Shown here one piece after another: positions 32,162 through 61,661 of a stretch of DNA of 64,000 nucleotides (its first letter is position 1; each line of letters opens with the position of its first letter). The DNA comes from Aplysia californica. Taxonomy: Eukaryota > Mollusca > Gastropoda > Aplysiida > Aplysiidae. The notes beneath the pieces were generated by a model. It was given only the letters and a program-made list of their open reading frames with translations, did not search any database and was not told the origin of the DNA. Position numbers and translations under genes: made by a program. The stretch covers positions 555,243-619,242 of the forward strand of contig NW_004797591.1 in assembly GCF_000002075.1 (NCBI RefSeq), given 5' to 3'.

Positions 32162-33454
32162 AACAGAAACTTGCGCAAGATCTACAGGTCTCCCCTTTAA
32201 AGTGTTTTTGTTTTGTGCCATTATACCTTGTTTTGTTTGTTTACATGGATCCTTTCAGTCAGTGCTCCTTTTCGTCTTTGTAGCGTCTATCGCGATCCTC
32301 CGACAAAGTTCAGGGGTTGGGAAATTTTTTCACTGGGAGCCCTGCTACAGGACCTGAGCTCCCTTGGGATAAATGCAAGGTGTCCCCCGCTGCATGCTGA
32401 GGCTCATGTTGATGTAGAACAAGGGCACACTGGGACATGTGGTAGGAGTCTATAGACTAAAGAATTAAGCTGTGAGGTGAACTTTGGTACTTTGATTTGC
32501 CCTGTGAACTAGACATAGACCTGCATGTTTGCCGACAATCGTCTGAAATCCGAAAATCGCGACCCGACCCGCGAGCCGACTGATGCTGTCGCTAGGCCCA
32601 CCTGTATCAGTCAATGTGCGTTGTGTGAGGCCTGGCCGACTGCCAGCGCCCCCTTTTTCTCCCATCGGCTTTGTTGGCACTTTCGTTTTCTTGCCGGCGT
32701 CGGCGTTTCCGACATAATTGTCGGAACCTGAGTAGTAGACGAGTACGACGACCTAAATAATCTACTTTCAGTTTCGCACTCGAGCGGCCATTTTGAATTT
32801 CGTTTGTTTACTGATAGTTCAGATCATGTGGATTTTTTCGAGTCTGACTCACTTGTTCTACTTGATCTAGATCTAGTTTTATAGATCATTATAGACCTCA
32901 ATGGAGGATTCATATTCCAATTCTATTGTGTCAAACCTTGTTATAGGTTGTGCTGTAATATTTATGTTGGTAAAACGCATTTCATCAGGTGCGTGAATTA
33001 TTTACTTAGAATAAAGATCTAATCTTTATCTAGATTCTAGATCTAGACTCAGCTGAGTCCATCTGTTTGGAATCGGATGCGGATTTCTCGTTCAAGGCCT
33101 ATTCCTATTCACTTGTTCTACAAGATCTAGATCTAGATCTAGATTTATTTAGATCACTAGATCTATAATATAACAAGATCTAGATCTATATGGAGGATTC
33201 ATATTCCTATTCTATGTATTATTGTATCAAACTCTTTTTATAGTGCAGCAATGTAGGCTTGTTTGTTTTGGAGTGTGCTTTTTATTTTTTTAAATATAAA
33301 AAAACGAACTTGTGCTGACCTTTTTACATGAGGGCTGTTGCAGGTTCTTTTTTGGGTTAGACCTAGTGTTTGGGTTAGGGTTAGGTCTCTTCTTTATTGT
33401 CTTTGTTCAGGTGGTCGCTCGTTACTCGGAAGTCCTTTCTTTTATGACACCCAC
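32162..33454. other. Intergenic DNA left of the first gap
   Basis: Contains a GCGGCCATTTTGAA site near 32785-32798 that could belong to a KAT6-side promoter, although its orientation is not the usual one, and several TAGATC clusters. Nothing else is supported. Confidence 0.4.
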
Positions 33455-33554
33455 NNNNNNNNNNNNNNNNNNNNNNNNNNNNNNNNNNNNNNNNNNNNNN
33501 NNNNNNNNNNNNNNNNNNNNNNNNNNNNNNNNNNNNNNNNNNNNNNNNNNNNNN
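33455..33554. other. Assembly gap (100 N)
   Basis: A run of exactly 100 N, a conventional placeholder of unknown true size. It abuts an (AG)n run at the edge of a retroposon copy; a related copy at 36.1 kb borders a long CT-rich tract, so the break is probably microsatellite-driven. Confidence 0.99.
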
Positions 33555-33752
33555 AGAGAGAGAGAGAGAGAGAATGTCTTAAGGAGCGGGTTGTTCCAGC
33601 ACGTGAGACATATATTTACTAATGTCCTGTCTTGTTGTGGGTATGCGTGGGACCACCTAACCGTTGTAACGTCTACTGCCATTGTTAACGACCAAGACAA
33701 ACTTCTCCCTGTGAGATGAATAAAGACTGACATTGTCATTGTCATTGTCAAA
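33555..33752 (+). mobile_element. Retroposon copy with (ATTGTC)n tail
   Basis: Ends with AATAAAGACTGACATTGTC, then repeated ATTGTC, a typical LINE/SINE 3' tail. It shares CTTGGTCGTTAACAA and TTTATTCATCTC (in complement) with a copy at 36099-36186 in the other orientation. The 5' part is cut by the assembly gap. The family was not identified. Confidence 0.6.
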
Positions 33753-33812
33753 AACCAACACACGAAATTGTTCAGTATTGACAGGAAACCCACAGGTTTT
33801 CTTATAATATAT

Positions 33813-34121
33813 GATCGTTGTATGCACAAGGGGGCTATCCCGAAAAATGCTGTTTCGACAAAATCGAAAGTAAAGTTTTTGCCCCTTGTTCAGTTTCTTT
33901 GAAAGTCAAAGACAGTTATCTCTATAACCAAACAAATATACACACAAATGAAACCAAACTTCTCCTATGGGTAGGGCAATGCCATAGATTTGCACCTCTA
34001 GGCACTAGGTTTAAAAAGGAGATCACTCTATAGGCAATGCCCACTTTTGGTGTAGGTCAAGATTTCTGGAAACCCCCGAAATCTGGGTTAGCCCGCTTGT
34101 CCTTAAAAAAGCGACCATAAT
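33813..34121. mobile_element. MITE-like element, longer copy
   Basis: The inner ends match the element at 48758-48944 in reverse orientation (CACAAGGGGGCTATCCCGA at one end; AAATCTGGGTTAGCCCGCTTG, then GCGACC, at the other). It is ~120 bp longer than that copy and its left terminal repeat is decayed. Confidence 0.55.
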
Positions 34122-34506
34122 ATGTATAACGGGGAAACATACCGGCACTTCAAACATTAATCCCAAAGCACAGTAGAGAAACTTATTTTTTTTGGGGGGG
34201 GGGGGTGCGCAAAATTTTCAGACAATCTGGTTGAGGCTCACATGCAGGTCTATAGCCAAGGGACGTCAAAAGAATGTTAAGTCATGCATCACTGATGCCG
34301 ATTTAAAAAGTATGTCTCTACCGTGCTGTCGCTATGGCCATGTTGCCATTTATTGCTCAAGTAATGAATATGCCATTCATTGTTCGTTTATATTTCTTTA
34401 CTGAAGATGGAATGAGGAGGTTGGGGTAGGAAATATTTTCATGTCTGGCGTTTTGTGTCACTGAAAGGTCCTTGATTTGTGTTCTTTTTTTTTGGTTTAA
34501 TTGCAG

Positions 34507-34727
34507 GCATGATGATGTCCAGCCTTCTTTTGGTGAAAATGCAAGAAATTGGATAATGGAACTTCATTCTCCAAGATTCAGACAAGTGGTTTAGATACTT
34601 TTGCAAAACTGTTATTTATCAAAAGTGATGTGGGTCTAAAGCAGCAATGTGATATCACAAATACTTGAATTGGAGGGCTGTGGCAGCCTCATTCTTTTTT
34701 TCTTGCTTTTATGCTAAAACTGACATC
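34507..34727 (+). other. KAT6: KAT6 5' UTR part of first coding exon
   Basis: A TTTAATTGCAG acceptor ends at 34506, so the exon probably starts at 34507 and an upstream non-coding exon exists. The leader contains several short upstream ATGs, including a run of ATGs at its start, which could damp translation. The upstream exon was not identified. Confidence 0.55.
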
Positions 34728-52202
<17,475 letters not shown>

Positions 52203-52817
52203 GTATGTATACATTACTTTCTGTGTTAAGAGGGTAAATAATATGTATGGCAAAAGTAATAATTATAATAAGTATGTAAATTTCAGTGCTTCCAAACTTT
52301 TTCAGAAGTACAAACGTCCTTAAAGTCCTATATTTGCCTTGCGGTCTCATCATACCAACTTTGTCTATAAAAATGTGTTATATTATAGACTAACAGGTAT
52401 GTCATAACAAAGGATCCATTCTTGCGTATGGCGGAAAAGACACATGCAATGCTGGCATCTACTTCAAATGGCCTATTTTGGCAATTTTTCAAAATGAATG
52501 CACAGTATTGAATATCGTATCAAAATTAAGCTCAAACCCTGTAGATTTCAGAAATGTTTATCTCATGGGCAACAGCTGTCTCGTTATGTAATAAAAGGCG
52601 TGTAATCACAGGTACCCAGGTGTAAACGTTTAATTAACATAAGTTCAATTTACTCACTTAAAAGTGATTTCAATTGCTTATCTCTGCAAGAATGTCTTCC
52701 AAACTGAAAGCAGGACCCATCCTGATATACTCAGAGCATATATCAGCAAAAACAAGCAGAAAATTCGAGAATTTATGAAAAGAGGAGACAATTAAATGAA
52801 GCCGACCAATGCACGGT

Positions 52818-53063
52818 TTACACAAATATATTTATTACACCAATTAATGAGTAGACATGAGAAAAAAAATGGAAAAATGAATAATGGCCTTGAGATCTAA
52901 TGCCTCTTGTTAGTCCTTTTGTATTTGTCCAGGTGAAGAAGTCTAGTGATCCCTTATTTGTGATTAGACCAACATTGTTGCTCTTGGAAAAGACGTCGCT
53001 GGGGCTGCTCTTTTCCATAAATCTCACACTGAAGTCATCTTCCTCGAGCATTTTAACCTTAAC
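52818..53063 (-). CDS. Unrecognised antisense ORF / possible 3'-terminal exon in KAT6 intron 13 (first copy)
   Basis: On the minus strand a strong acceptor (ATTTTTTTCTGTAG) is followed by an open frame of about 80 codons beginning VKVKMLEEDDFSVRFMEK and continuing to a stop just past an AATAAA (52836-52831). The composition is protein-like and the frame is open in both copies of the block. I do not recognise the protein. Against a real exon: the stop codon lies downstream of the polyadenylation signal, no upstream partner exon was found, and the lack of differences between copies extends into flanking non-coding DNA. It may be the 3' end of an unknown gene or transposon-derived ORF. Confidence 0.3.
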   Translation of the reverse strand, partial: VKVKMLEEDDFSVRFMEKSSPSDVFSKSNNVGLITNKGSLDFFTWTNTKGLTRGIRSQGHYSFFHFFSHVYSLIGVINIFV

Positions 53064-53199
53064 CTACAGAAAAAAATCAAATAACACACCTTGAGAAATA
53101 AAGAACTTAGTTGGGAAAATCATCTATTATTTGTAAAAAATATTATGGATCTGATTTGTTACATTTCAATCGGAACTAACAATTTTAGCCGTTTACTAA

Positions 53200-53530
53200 C
53201 CATGGCAGAATATGCCCACCCTTGCCTCTTTTGGCCTCTATTCTTTCAGTAAGTAGTAGATGTTCTAGGCTTTTTTAAAAAGTCAATTGAATGTACCACA
53301 CCAACATTTGTCTCTTTCTTATTGTATTTATTAGTGAGTCCCTTGTAGGCCTTCTTTCTCGCATTCTGCACAACCTTATTTGATTTCTTTTCCTCATAAT
53401 ATGAAACAGCAGTCTCCTAAAGAAACATCTTTCTGTTGTGTCTAGATTTTACTCTTTGTTCACTATCTTTGGTAACTGACAACTTATATTCATGGAACAG
53501 CCATTCAGAAGGCTTGACCACAAACAGTTC
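53200..53530 (-). mobile_element. Degraded LINE fragment in KAT6 intron 13 (first copy)
   Basis: Same family as the fragment at ~8.3 kb: the second copy of this block (62040-62380) reads NTIRKRQMLV and CFFRRLLFHIMR on the minus strand, as in the C-terminal region of endonuclease-type LINEs. Only short frames remain. Confidence 0.5.
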
Positions 53531-53670
53531 CAAGGATTGTGAAGTTAATCAAAGAGGTCTGGAGACACACATGTATATAAAGACTGACTTTAAATCATCA
53601 TATCTTCTGGAATCTCCTCATTGTCAAATAAATAATCATTGTCTTATGAATCCTGTCTGTATTGGAGTGC

Positions 53671-53806
53671 GCCCCCCCCCCCCCCCCCCCCCTTAAACTT
53701 AAAATTCCAACTTTTTGGAAAAGCCTTGGTTCCCCTCTTTATTTGGAAGTTTCTCTACATAGTATTATTTTTTCTTACATGTCTCCCCTCCCCCCCCCCC
53801 CCCCCC
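53671..53806. repeat. Two poly-C tracts
   Basis: Pure C-runs of ~20 bases near 53672-53692 and 53788-53806, repeated in the second copy at ~62520-62540 and ~62637-62654. Poly-Pro frames across them are spurious. Confidence 0.95.
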
Positions 53807-54813
53807 TCCTATTTCCATTCTATGTCTATATTGACATTGCATGTTTCCACAGTTCATTTTGGCTGTCTTCTCTTCTTGTTCATTAAAATAAATTTAAAAT
53901 ATTAAAAAAAACTAACTAAAATTCATTGAAAGCTAATCCAAGTAGATCGAGGCCTATCTATTCTATTCTGAATATCGCGACACAAAAATCTTTGAAATGC
54001 TGTCCCCCCTTCCTCCCCCTTTCGGATCACGCGCCGCCATTTTCTTGCCTTCGCGCCGATTTCGTGTCATGCTTACGAAAAAATTAGATTTAGGCGATTA
54101 TCTCACATCGAGGAGCAATTTAAAGATTTATTTACGCTGAAAATGAAACTAGCATGGGTAATGACTTACATTTAGTGATATTTGGGTTGAAAATCGCGTT
54201 TAAGACTTAGATTTAGCCTCATTTTGTTGTTCACGAGTCTTGTTTGTTCAACCTGCGCAAAGTCCGACCGGTGCATGACAGACATGAAAAATGCGGTTTT
54301 TCAAACTTAATTTAGCAATAAATGTTAGAAAGGGAAGAGAAACAATGAATCTATGGCCTAAAACTGTTAAAAACTTCGTTTTGGACAATTACTGCGAGAT
54401 CGTTGTGCCGTGATCGTAAATTCCAGTTTGTTCACCCGATAGAATACGAGCGACGGAAACCCGAATGATTGTGAATGAATAGCCGTAAATCTTTTTAAAA
54501 TTTATTTTTCTTTCTTTTTAAAATACAAATTATCGCAGTTATGATTAAAACAGTGTCAAAACATGTTTAATGGCAACTAGAAAAAAAAATATGCTAAAAC
54601 TAACAAAATTAGAATTACGTGAAAAAACGACATACACATGCCGACAATGCAGGCAATTAGGATTTTTAAAAATATTTTTTTGAAAATGGTGATTAATTTC
54701 ATGTTTTTAATGCCAAATCGTACTATTATCATTCTAGAACAAATTCTTACCAAATTACTATTAAAAATTATGAAAAAAATTAATTAAACTTACCCTTCTC
54801 TCCATGTGTTCTG

Positions 54814-55430
54814 TTGTCAAGTAAACATTGTCTGTCGTCATTCCATGGGTCCAGGAACTTCACAAAACCACAACTTTCACAAAATGTAAAAACTCACAAA
54901 AATGTTGCTGTCCCAGCTTCTCGAAACTTCACTCTACGATATCAACTAAAGTTACACACACAGAGTTATCCCATTTCTGAGAAAAATTGTTCAGAATACA
55001 GAAAGTGCCATTTTGCCCTCATCTGTGTTTTCCGTCGTATGTATGTTCTTGGACAAGTTCGGATGTGTATGGTAACTCTCTGTGATGAAACAGGAGAATT
55101 ATTAAGAGTACACATTTGTTGCATGAAGATTGATATCTGTAATTTGCCTACTGTCAAATTGAATTTTTGTGGCAATGGAATGGGAACTTGCTTAACGGGA
55201 GGAGCTACCCTTGAGGACCATTTTCTATGTTTGTTGCTCAAGATCAAATCTAAGTACACATATAAGTTAGACATAGTAAAATCTCTTGATAAGCAATTTT
55301 ATTTTGGCATAGCTACAACGGTTGCTATGGAAACGGCCGCCATCTTGAAAATAAACAATGAATTTGAAATCCCTAAGGCTTTCTTATTTACAGACCAAAT
55401 TTGGTGAGAGTATACCTGAACCAAACCCTA
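54814..55430 (+). repeat. Long open frame in probable repeat DNA, with YY1- and RFX-like sites
   Basis: An open frame of 197 codons (54814-55407) with no recognisable domain. Its end overlaps GTTGCTATGGAAACGGCCGC and CATCTTG, which on the minus strand is a YY1-type AAGATGGCGGCC next to an RFX X-box-like GTTTCCATAGCAAC. The second copy differs in frame near its truncated end. I regard it as unclassified repeat or regulatory DNA rather than a gene. Confidence 0.3.
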
Positions 55431-56294
55431 TCAGAGTAACAGCAAGTTTTTTTCAATACGTGCAAAAGAAAAAAAATTATGAGAAATTTCCCAAAGTATA
55501 AAAAACTTTTTCTAAATTTAGGTTGCGTAATCGCTTGCCAAAGGAAAAGTGTTACTTTTTTTTCGCAAATATCTTTCTGTTACATTGATGGAAGCCTTGC
55601 CAACTATGTTTCCTGAAAGTTTCATGTCAAAAGGATGAAAACTAAGGAAGGAGTAGGGAAAAAACTGCACAAAAATTACATTTTGCGAAAACCGACAATA
55701 ATTGTGAAAATTCACTATATTAATCCATCCTCATGTTTTTAAAGGCAAATTACCTGTAGAATAAAGTCTTTCTCAATTGAATCCATGCTATTTTTAGACA
55801 AAAAAACTTGTGGATCTTCAAAAATCAGCCAACATAAAATGTGCATAGCCTGACCCAAAATCTGCAAAATCAAGGGTCGCTCCTCCCCTTAAACATTGAT
55901 GGCAAGGGAAACATAAAAGTCTAATATACATACGCATGCTTCCAATTACGCTTTTGGCAGCATGTTCAGCCAGCAACGTTCATCAGTGAACAAATTGAAT
56001 AGTGGGCCCACTAAGACCAAGAAGTTTTTCTCTCACTTTTTCAATAACCACTGTCCCTGGTCCCTGCCATGGCCTGTGCAGCCTCCGGGTACCCAGCATA
56101 GAATTTTCTGAAGTTTTCTGCTCTATTTGTTGGAAGCACTGAAATTATTCAAGTTGATTAATTACTTGAATGTATTGCCTCTATTTGTCGTGATTTTAAT
56201 TGCCTTAAAACTTCAATGCAAATATCTTAATTTGCGTTAAAAAATATTGTGTTAGTGATGGTTTCCTTTATTGTTGTTATTTATTGTTGATTGA
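55431..56294. other. KAT6 intron 13, middle part
   Basis: No gene or repeat family recognised. Confidence 0.55.
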
Positions 56295-57499
56295 CAGGGT
56301 TGGGTTGATTTAAATCTGGTTGATTTAAATCAGTTGATTTTTTAAATTTAAATCAACTTGATTTTTTAAATAAAAATCAGTGATTTAAATCACTTTTTAA
56401 AAAATAATTTTATTCGGTTTTTACACATTTCAACATTCAGAATTCCTTTCCTTGGTTTCATAAAACAGATATAAGGTTCAGAAGACTAATATAATCATGC
56501 TTAAAAGTCTGATTTCCCCCCTTTCACTGTAAAATAATACAGTATTCAATATACTTTTTTTTTCATAATTGAAACCAGAGCTGGGTTGATTTAAATCAGT
56601 TGATTTTAAAAAAAATTTAATCAATTTGATTTTAAAAATAAAAATCAGTGATTTAAATCACTTTTCAAAAAAATGTATTCAGTTTTTACATATTTATACT
56701 TTCAGAATTCCTTTCCTTGGTTTTATTTTAAACAGATATAAGGTTCAGAAGACTAATATAATCATGCTTAAAAGTCTGCTTTCCCCCCTGTCACTGTAAA
56801 ATAATACTGTTCTCAATTTATTTTTTTTTCATAACTGAAAACCAGGGTTGGGTTGATTTAAATCGACGATTTAAATCAGTTTAAAAAAAAAAATTTTAAT
56901 CAACTTGATTTAAAAAATAAAACTCAGTGATTTAAATCACTTTAAAAAATGTTTTCTGTTTTTACATCTTTAAACATTCAGAATTCCTTTCCTGGGTTAT
57001 AAAACAGATATAAGGTTTAGTAGACTAAAATTGCTTAAAAGTCTGCTTTCCCCTGTCACTGTAAGTAGTAAAATAATACAGTATTCAAAATTTACTTTTT
57101 TTTCATAATTGAAATTAGCATTTTCTTTTTCTTTTTAGACAAACACAAGCGCGTGCTCGCACACACACTGTAATAAAAATAAAATGCAAGTTTATCTATG
57201 CATAATTACCCCCCCCCCTCCTTTTAGACTGACATTTTCTTCATTTTTTGTCTGTAGCCATAATTCACTGATAGCAGATTAAGGCTTTCTAAAATTGCAG
57301 TTGTTTAAATTAATCATTAGTTAAAATAAAGACAATGCATTTTGCACTAAAAAAACATACTTTTAGCCACCAAAAATCCCAAACTGAGTGGACATGAGAA
57401 AAAAAAAAAAATCCGATTTAAATTAAAAAAATCTGATTTAAATTTAAAAAATCGATTTTTAAAATTTTTATTTAAAAAAAATAAAAATCACCAACCCTA
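56295..57499. mobile_element. hAT-like non-autonomous transposon, ~1.2 kb, with internal ~270-bp tandem units
   Basis: It begins CAGGGTTGGG and ends CCAACCCTA, so the tips are inverted repeats, and it is flanked by a perfect 8-bp duplication TTGATTGA (56287-56294, 57500-57507), as hAT elements produce. Inside, a unit of ~266-282 bp starting TTGGGTTGATTTAAATC repeats about three times (56301, 56583, 56849), each with palindromic GATTTAAATC clusters. There is no transposase. Confidence 0.82.
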
Positions 57500-57507
57500 T
57501 TGATTGA

Positions 57508-59651
57508 TTTTGGTGGTTTTTTGTTTATCTCCTTAAAATATCTAATAGAGGAAGAGTAGTTTGTGTTTCTCATAATGTCAATATGGCCGTTCATCAAGCT
57601 CAGCATCACTTTTCGCCTGATTCTGTGACATTAACTCACTTGCGACTGGGCCCTTTCACCAGTCACAAGCGTTGAAGACTGGCGTTTTGGGGGGTATTTC
57701 AATAAATCACCACAACTCTCAGAATTACCCTATTGTAATCATTTTTTGACACAGTAAAGTAACATTCAAGCTTAATCTAATACAAAAAACTAAAGTTGTG
57801 TAAGTCTAATACTTTAATTTGTATGATTTTTTAAAAATTGGCATGAATTTGATCTTCAGAATTTCCAGAGACGTGACAAGTAGAATGAAATTCACTGCAA
57901 CAACAAAAATAAAAGTTCAAAGTGTTCTGGTTTGATTTGTATACATGTGCAAGTGTTTGGTGAAAATATAAAAGCTGGTCTGTGCATTGATTCAGATCCA
58001 TACACTGAATTACATGAGACAGATGTACGGCACGACGTTGTGATTTCGTTGCGCGAAAAACAACACCGGTACTAGTGCTAGATCTAGCCCTAGAACTACG
58101 ACTCGGGCCGTGTTCGGGTACATATCCAGGATCCTAACTATTAGACACATCATATTCTGAGACACTAGAACTAGTAAAACGCACAGAAGTATAGAAAACG
58201 GCGAAATTATGTGATTCTTGTTCATGCGACTTCTTCGACCGTCACTACGACGCGACTGTCGGATTACTATGAGCTGTATAGAAAAAAACAAAGCGCGAGT
58301 TCCGATCTGTTCAACCCCAGTTGGGGTCACTGTCCTTCACCTTCAATAACTTAAAAACTACCGGCCCCAGAGATACGAAACGAAGTCTAAGTAGCTCAGG
58401 CTTGGCCAAACAAGGGTACGAGGCGGGTCTCGCGATCCGTGCGTGATTTGTAGAGCGAAAAAAAAATTCCAAAGTTGGTCACGCAGGGCTTGTGAGACCC
58501 GTCGCGAGCGTCATGGCGGGGGTCACGCAACTATTGTGTGACCCGTCTGAAGTGAGTTAAGTTAACGTGACTCAGCAGCCCGCCGGAGCTCCCCAGCTCG
58601 GGGTCAGGGGGTTAATGAGCCGTGAAGCAACTTTGCCGGTGCCAGTAAAGAAGTTCGCATTTTCGTCTTCGTTTGAAACGATACAATTTCTTCCCTATCC
58701 CACGCAGTAAAACCATTACAACATTACATTGATGTACTAAAAGGCCAATGTCTTATTTATTCTGCCTTAGAATGGTTAATTTCTGTGCCTTAGGTTATTT
58801 TCTAAATAAGTGTTTGTAGAGTACCCAATTTGTCCTATTTTAGTCACAAACTTATGAATAAATGATTTTTTAAATTTTAAAACAGCACAACATCTCTCCG
58901 AAATCTGTGTTCAACTGACTACGAATATCATGTCTTTTAGCATGAGAAATCTTAAATCTGCGTAAGTAATAATAATCAAGTTACAAGAGAAGAAAGATGC
59001 ACATCTGCATTTTTTAACTAAAGACACTCAGCATTAGCTCTTGTTTTACCATTAAACAAGAGAAAGTTACTCTGCGTTTGTTCATGAATCATGCTATGTC
59101 TGTGGCAGCCTGCATACAACTAAAAAAGATATACAAATTTTTTAAAAACACAAACTTGTGTAAAACTTGTATGGAATAAAAATAATGACTGCTAACACAT
59201 TCATTCTTAGTTTATGTATCGGAAATATGCGCGGACACTTATGAATGTAAAGAAATCAGAACATGGTCAGTTATTGTAAATGGTCATAGAAATGAAAATA
59301 AAAGCTGGAAAAGTCTGGTGCTGATTCACTGTCACTGGAAAGCTAGAAATTATTCTTATAACCCAATTACGAGAAGTAGTTCCTGTTATTCAGTCAACTT
59401 ACAAAACTTAGACATAACATTTTAAGAAAAGTAAAAAATTTCTGGAGTGTAACTGGTACTGTTCGTCAAAGATAGTACATGACAAGATGGTCCACTAAGC
59501 CCAAAAAGTGTCCACTGAAAGTCCACTCTTTGCTTCAGATGGCGCTGCAGTCTTGTTTTGAAGCTCTCTTTGGTTTCTCCAGAAGAAGAAATGAAATAGC
59601 ACCTTGCGTGCGCAGATCGATTGCTGTTCATCCGCTGTTCGGTTTGTTCAG
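57508..59651. other. KAT6 intron 13, right part up to the gap
   Basis: No KAT6 exon 14 was found. The only notable content is a GC-richer segment at 58010-58560 without a supported gene. Confidence 0.5.
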
Positions 59652-59751
59652 NNNNNNNNNNNNNNNNNNNNNNNNNNNNNNNNNNNNNNNNNNNNNNNNN
59701 NNNNNNNNNNNNNNNNNNNNNNNNNNNNNNNNNNNNNNNNNNNNNNNNNNN
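59652..59751. other. Assembly gap (100 N) at the junction of duplicated sequence
   Basis: A run of exactly 100 N. The sequence to its right repeats DNA found 8.8 kb to its left, so the contigs on the two sides overlap rather than being separated. Confidence 0.99.
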
Positions 59752-60153
59752 CAGGCCCCCCATGCAGTTTCTCAATTCTGGGTTTTAAATACACTGACAA
59801 ATTTATGTCCCTCTTTTTGGGGGGTTGGGGTTTCACTATCTTTTTTAAAGCTATGCATATGTTTTACTTGGTGTACCAGCCTCCTAGTGCTCCCGGATAA
59901 ACGTTCATGGAAATGACTGGACCAGATGATGTTGAAATTGTGTGTTGAATGTGCTCAAGAGATAGTTGCATGTCTTATTACTTCCCATGTTTCTCAAGAT
60001 GACGCGACTGTAATAGATATTCATTTTATTGAAGTATGTTGACATGGGGAATGTGTAGGGAAAGGGGGAATATATTGTTCGTCCAACCTGATGTTCTATG
60101 CAGAAATTATATGTCTACGTTGTGTCTCATGATTGAATTATATTTGCTCATAG

Positions 60154-60300
60154 GTTACCTTTTGACCAGGAAAGAGGAGTGCACTGGATCGCCTGAAAAG
60201 CCGCTTTCAGCTCTGGGTGCTATCAGCTACAAAGCGTACTGGCGCAGTGTGGTACTGGAACAGCTCAGTGCTGTATCGGACAAGACTGTGACAATCAAAT
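60154..60300 (+). CDS. KAT6: KAT6 exon 12, second copy
   Basis: Identical to 51313-51459, with the same splice sites. Spliced after exon 13 it would be read in the wrong phase (exon 13 leaves two bases, exon 12 expects one), so it is not a functional in-frame exon duplication. Confidence 0.9.
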
Positions 60301-60961
60301 GTAAGGTTTTGTTTTATGTATGTTTTGAAAGAAGCATCTTGCAGGCAGAAGCAAATCTATGCTTTTCATATTTTGCTTCCATGTGTGCTCGGTTTATTTT
60401 TATTGGTCAGTGCTGATCTTCAGAATTTCCAGATAAATTGTTCTAGCTCTTGCTAATATTTTATTTTGTGATAGTTTCCAACTGGTTTGCAATTTTCCAC
60501 AAATGTGCGTAAGCATGTATATTAAGATGATTTAAGTTTATATTCCATTTTAAGTGAAAATGTCATTATGTTTTAGTTTTCGTAAGAGTTTTACAGCACT
60601 TACAACATAGTCAGGTCGTATAAATGTCGAAAATTGATGTGTTACAAGAGAGTAACATACATAAAAAGAGGAGGAGGAGAGATAAGGACGATAGATGTTT
60701 GATAGGAAAGAAGGAGCAAACCACACCTGAGCACCCACCAACTACATACATGTCATTTTCTTTGCACTGGCACCTCTGTACTACAATAGGTGTCGGGAGT
60801 TCTTGTTTTTGTACTGGAACTGTGACTTCAATATATGTTGAAGAAAGACTTGATTCTCTGAAGTGATGATTTTTTTGTTGTTGTTTTGTGCTTACTGAGT
60901 TATGCAGAAATGTGATTGGAGTTCAAACAATTTCTTTCATATTGTTTTGTTTTTTCTCCAG

Positions 60962-61046
60962 CCATCAGTGAGAAGACTGGTCTGTGCCCACTTGATATTC
61001 TACAAGCTCTTAAAGACCTCAGTTTCTTGAAGCAACATGTGGACAA
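60962..61046 (+). CDS. KAT6: KAT6 exon 13, second copy
   Basis: Identical to 52118-52202. It probably represents the allele that continues into the remaining KAT6 exons to the right of the window. Confidence 0.9.
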
Positions 61047-61661
61047 GTATGTATACATTACTTTCTGTGTTAAGAGGGTAAATAATATATATGGCAAAAG
61101 TAATAATTATAATAAGTATGTAAATTTCAGTGCTTCCAAACTTTTTCAGAAGTACAAATGTCCTTAAAGTCCTATATTTTCCTTGCGGTCTCATCATACC
61201 AACTCTGTCTATAAAAATGTGTTATATTATAGACTAACAGGTATTTCATAACAAAGGATCCATTCTTGCGTATGGCGGAAAACACACAGGCAATGCTGGC
61301 ATCTACTTCAAATGGCCTATTTTGGCAATTTTTCAAAATGAATGCACAGTATTGAATATGGTATCAAAATTAAGCTCAAACCCTGTAGATTTCAGAAATG
61401 TTTATCTCATGGGCAACAGCTGTCTCGTTATGTAATAAAAGGCGTGTAATCACAGGTACCCAGGTGTAAACGTTTAATTAACATAAGTTCAATTTTCTCA
61501 CTTAAAAGTGATTTCAATTGCTTATCTCTGCAAGAATGTCTTCCAAACTGAAAGCAGGACCCATCCTGATATACTCAGAGCATATATCAGCAAAAACAAG
61601 CAGAAAATTCGAGAATTTATGAAAAGAGGAGACAATTAAATGAAGCCGACCAATGCACGGT

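Noticed and set aside
33365-33390. GGGTTAGGGTTAGG, telomere-like repeat near the first gap
   Set aside because: Only two units; too short to support an interstitial telomere.
34665-34727. Upstream in-frame ATG extending KAT6 by 21 residues
   Set aside because: The extension has no counterpart in known KAT6 proteins, which start MVK followed closely by the winged helix.
52900-53094. Plus-strand ORF after a CAG that could be KAT6 exon 14
   Set aside because: The phase from exon 13 gives an immediate stop, and the sequence does not match the conserved end of the MYST domain.
53979-54080. Minus-strand ATG-GCG-GCG start resembling a first exon
   Set aside because: The second copy of the block has an early stop in this frame, and no downstream exon was found.
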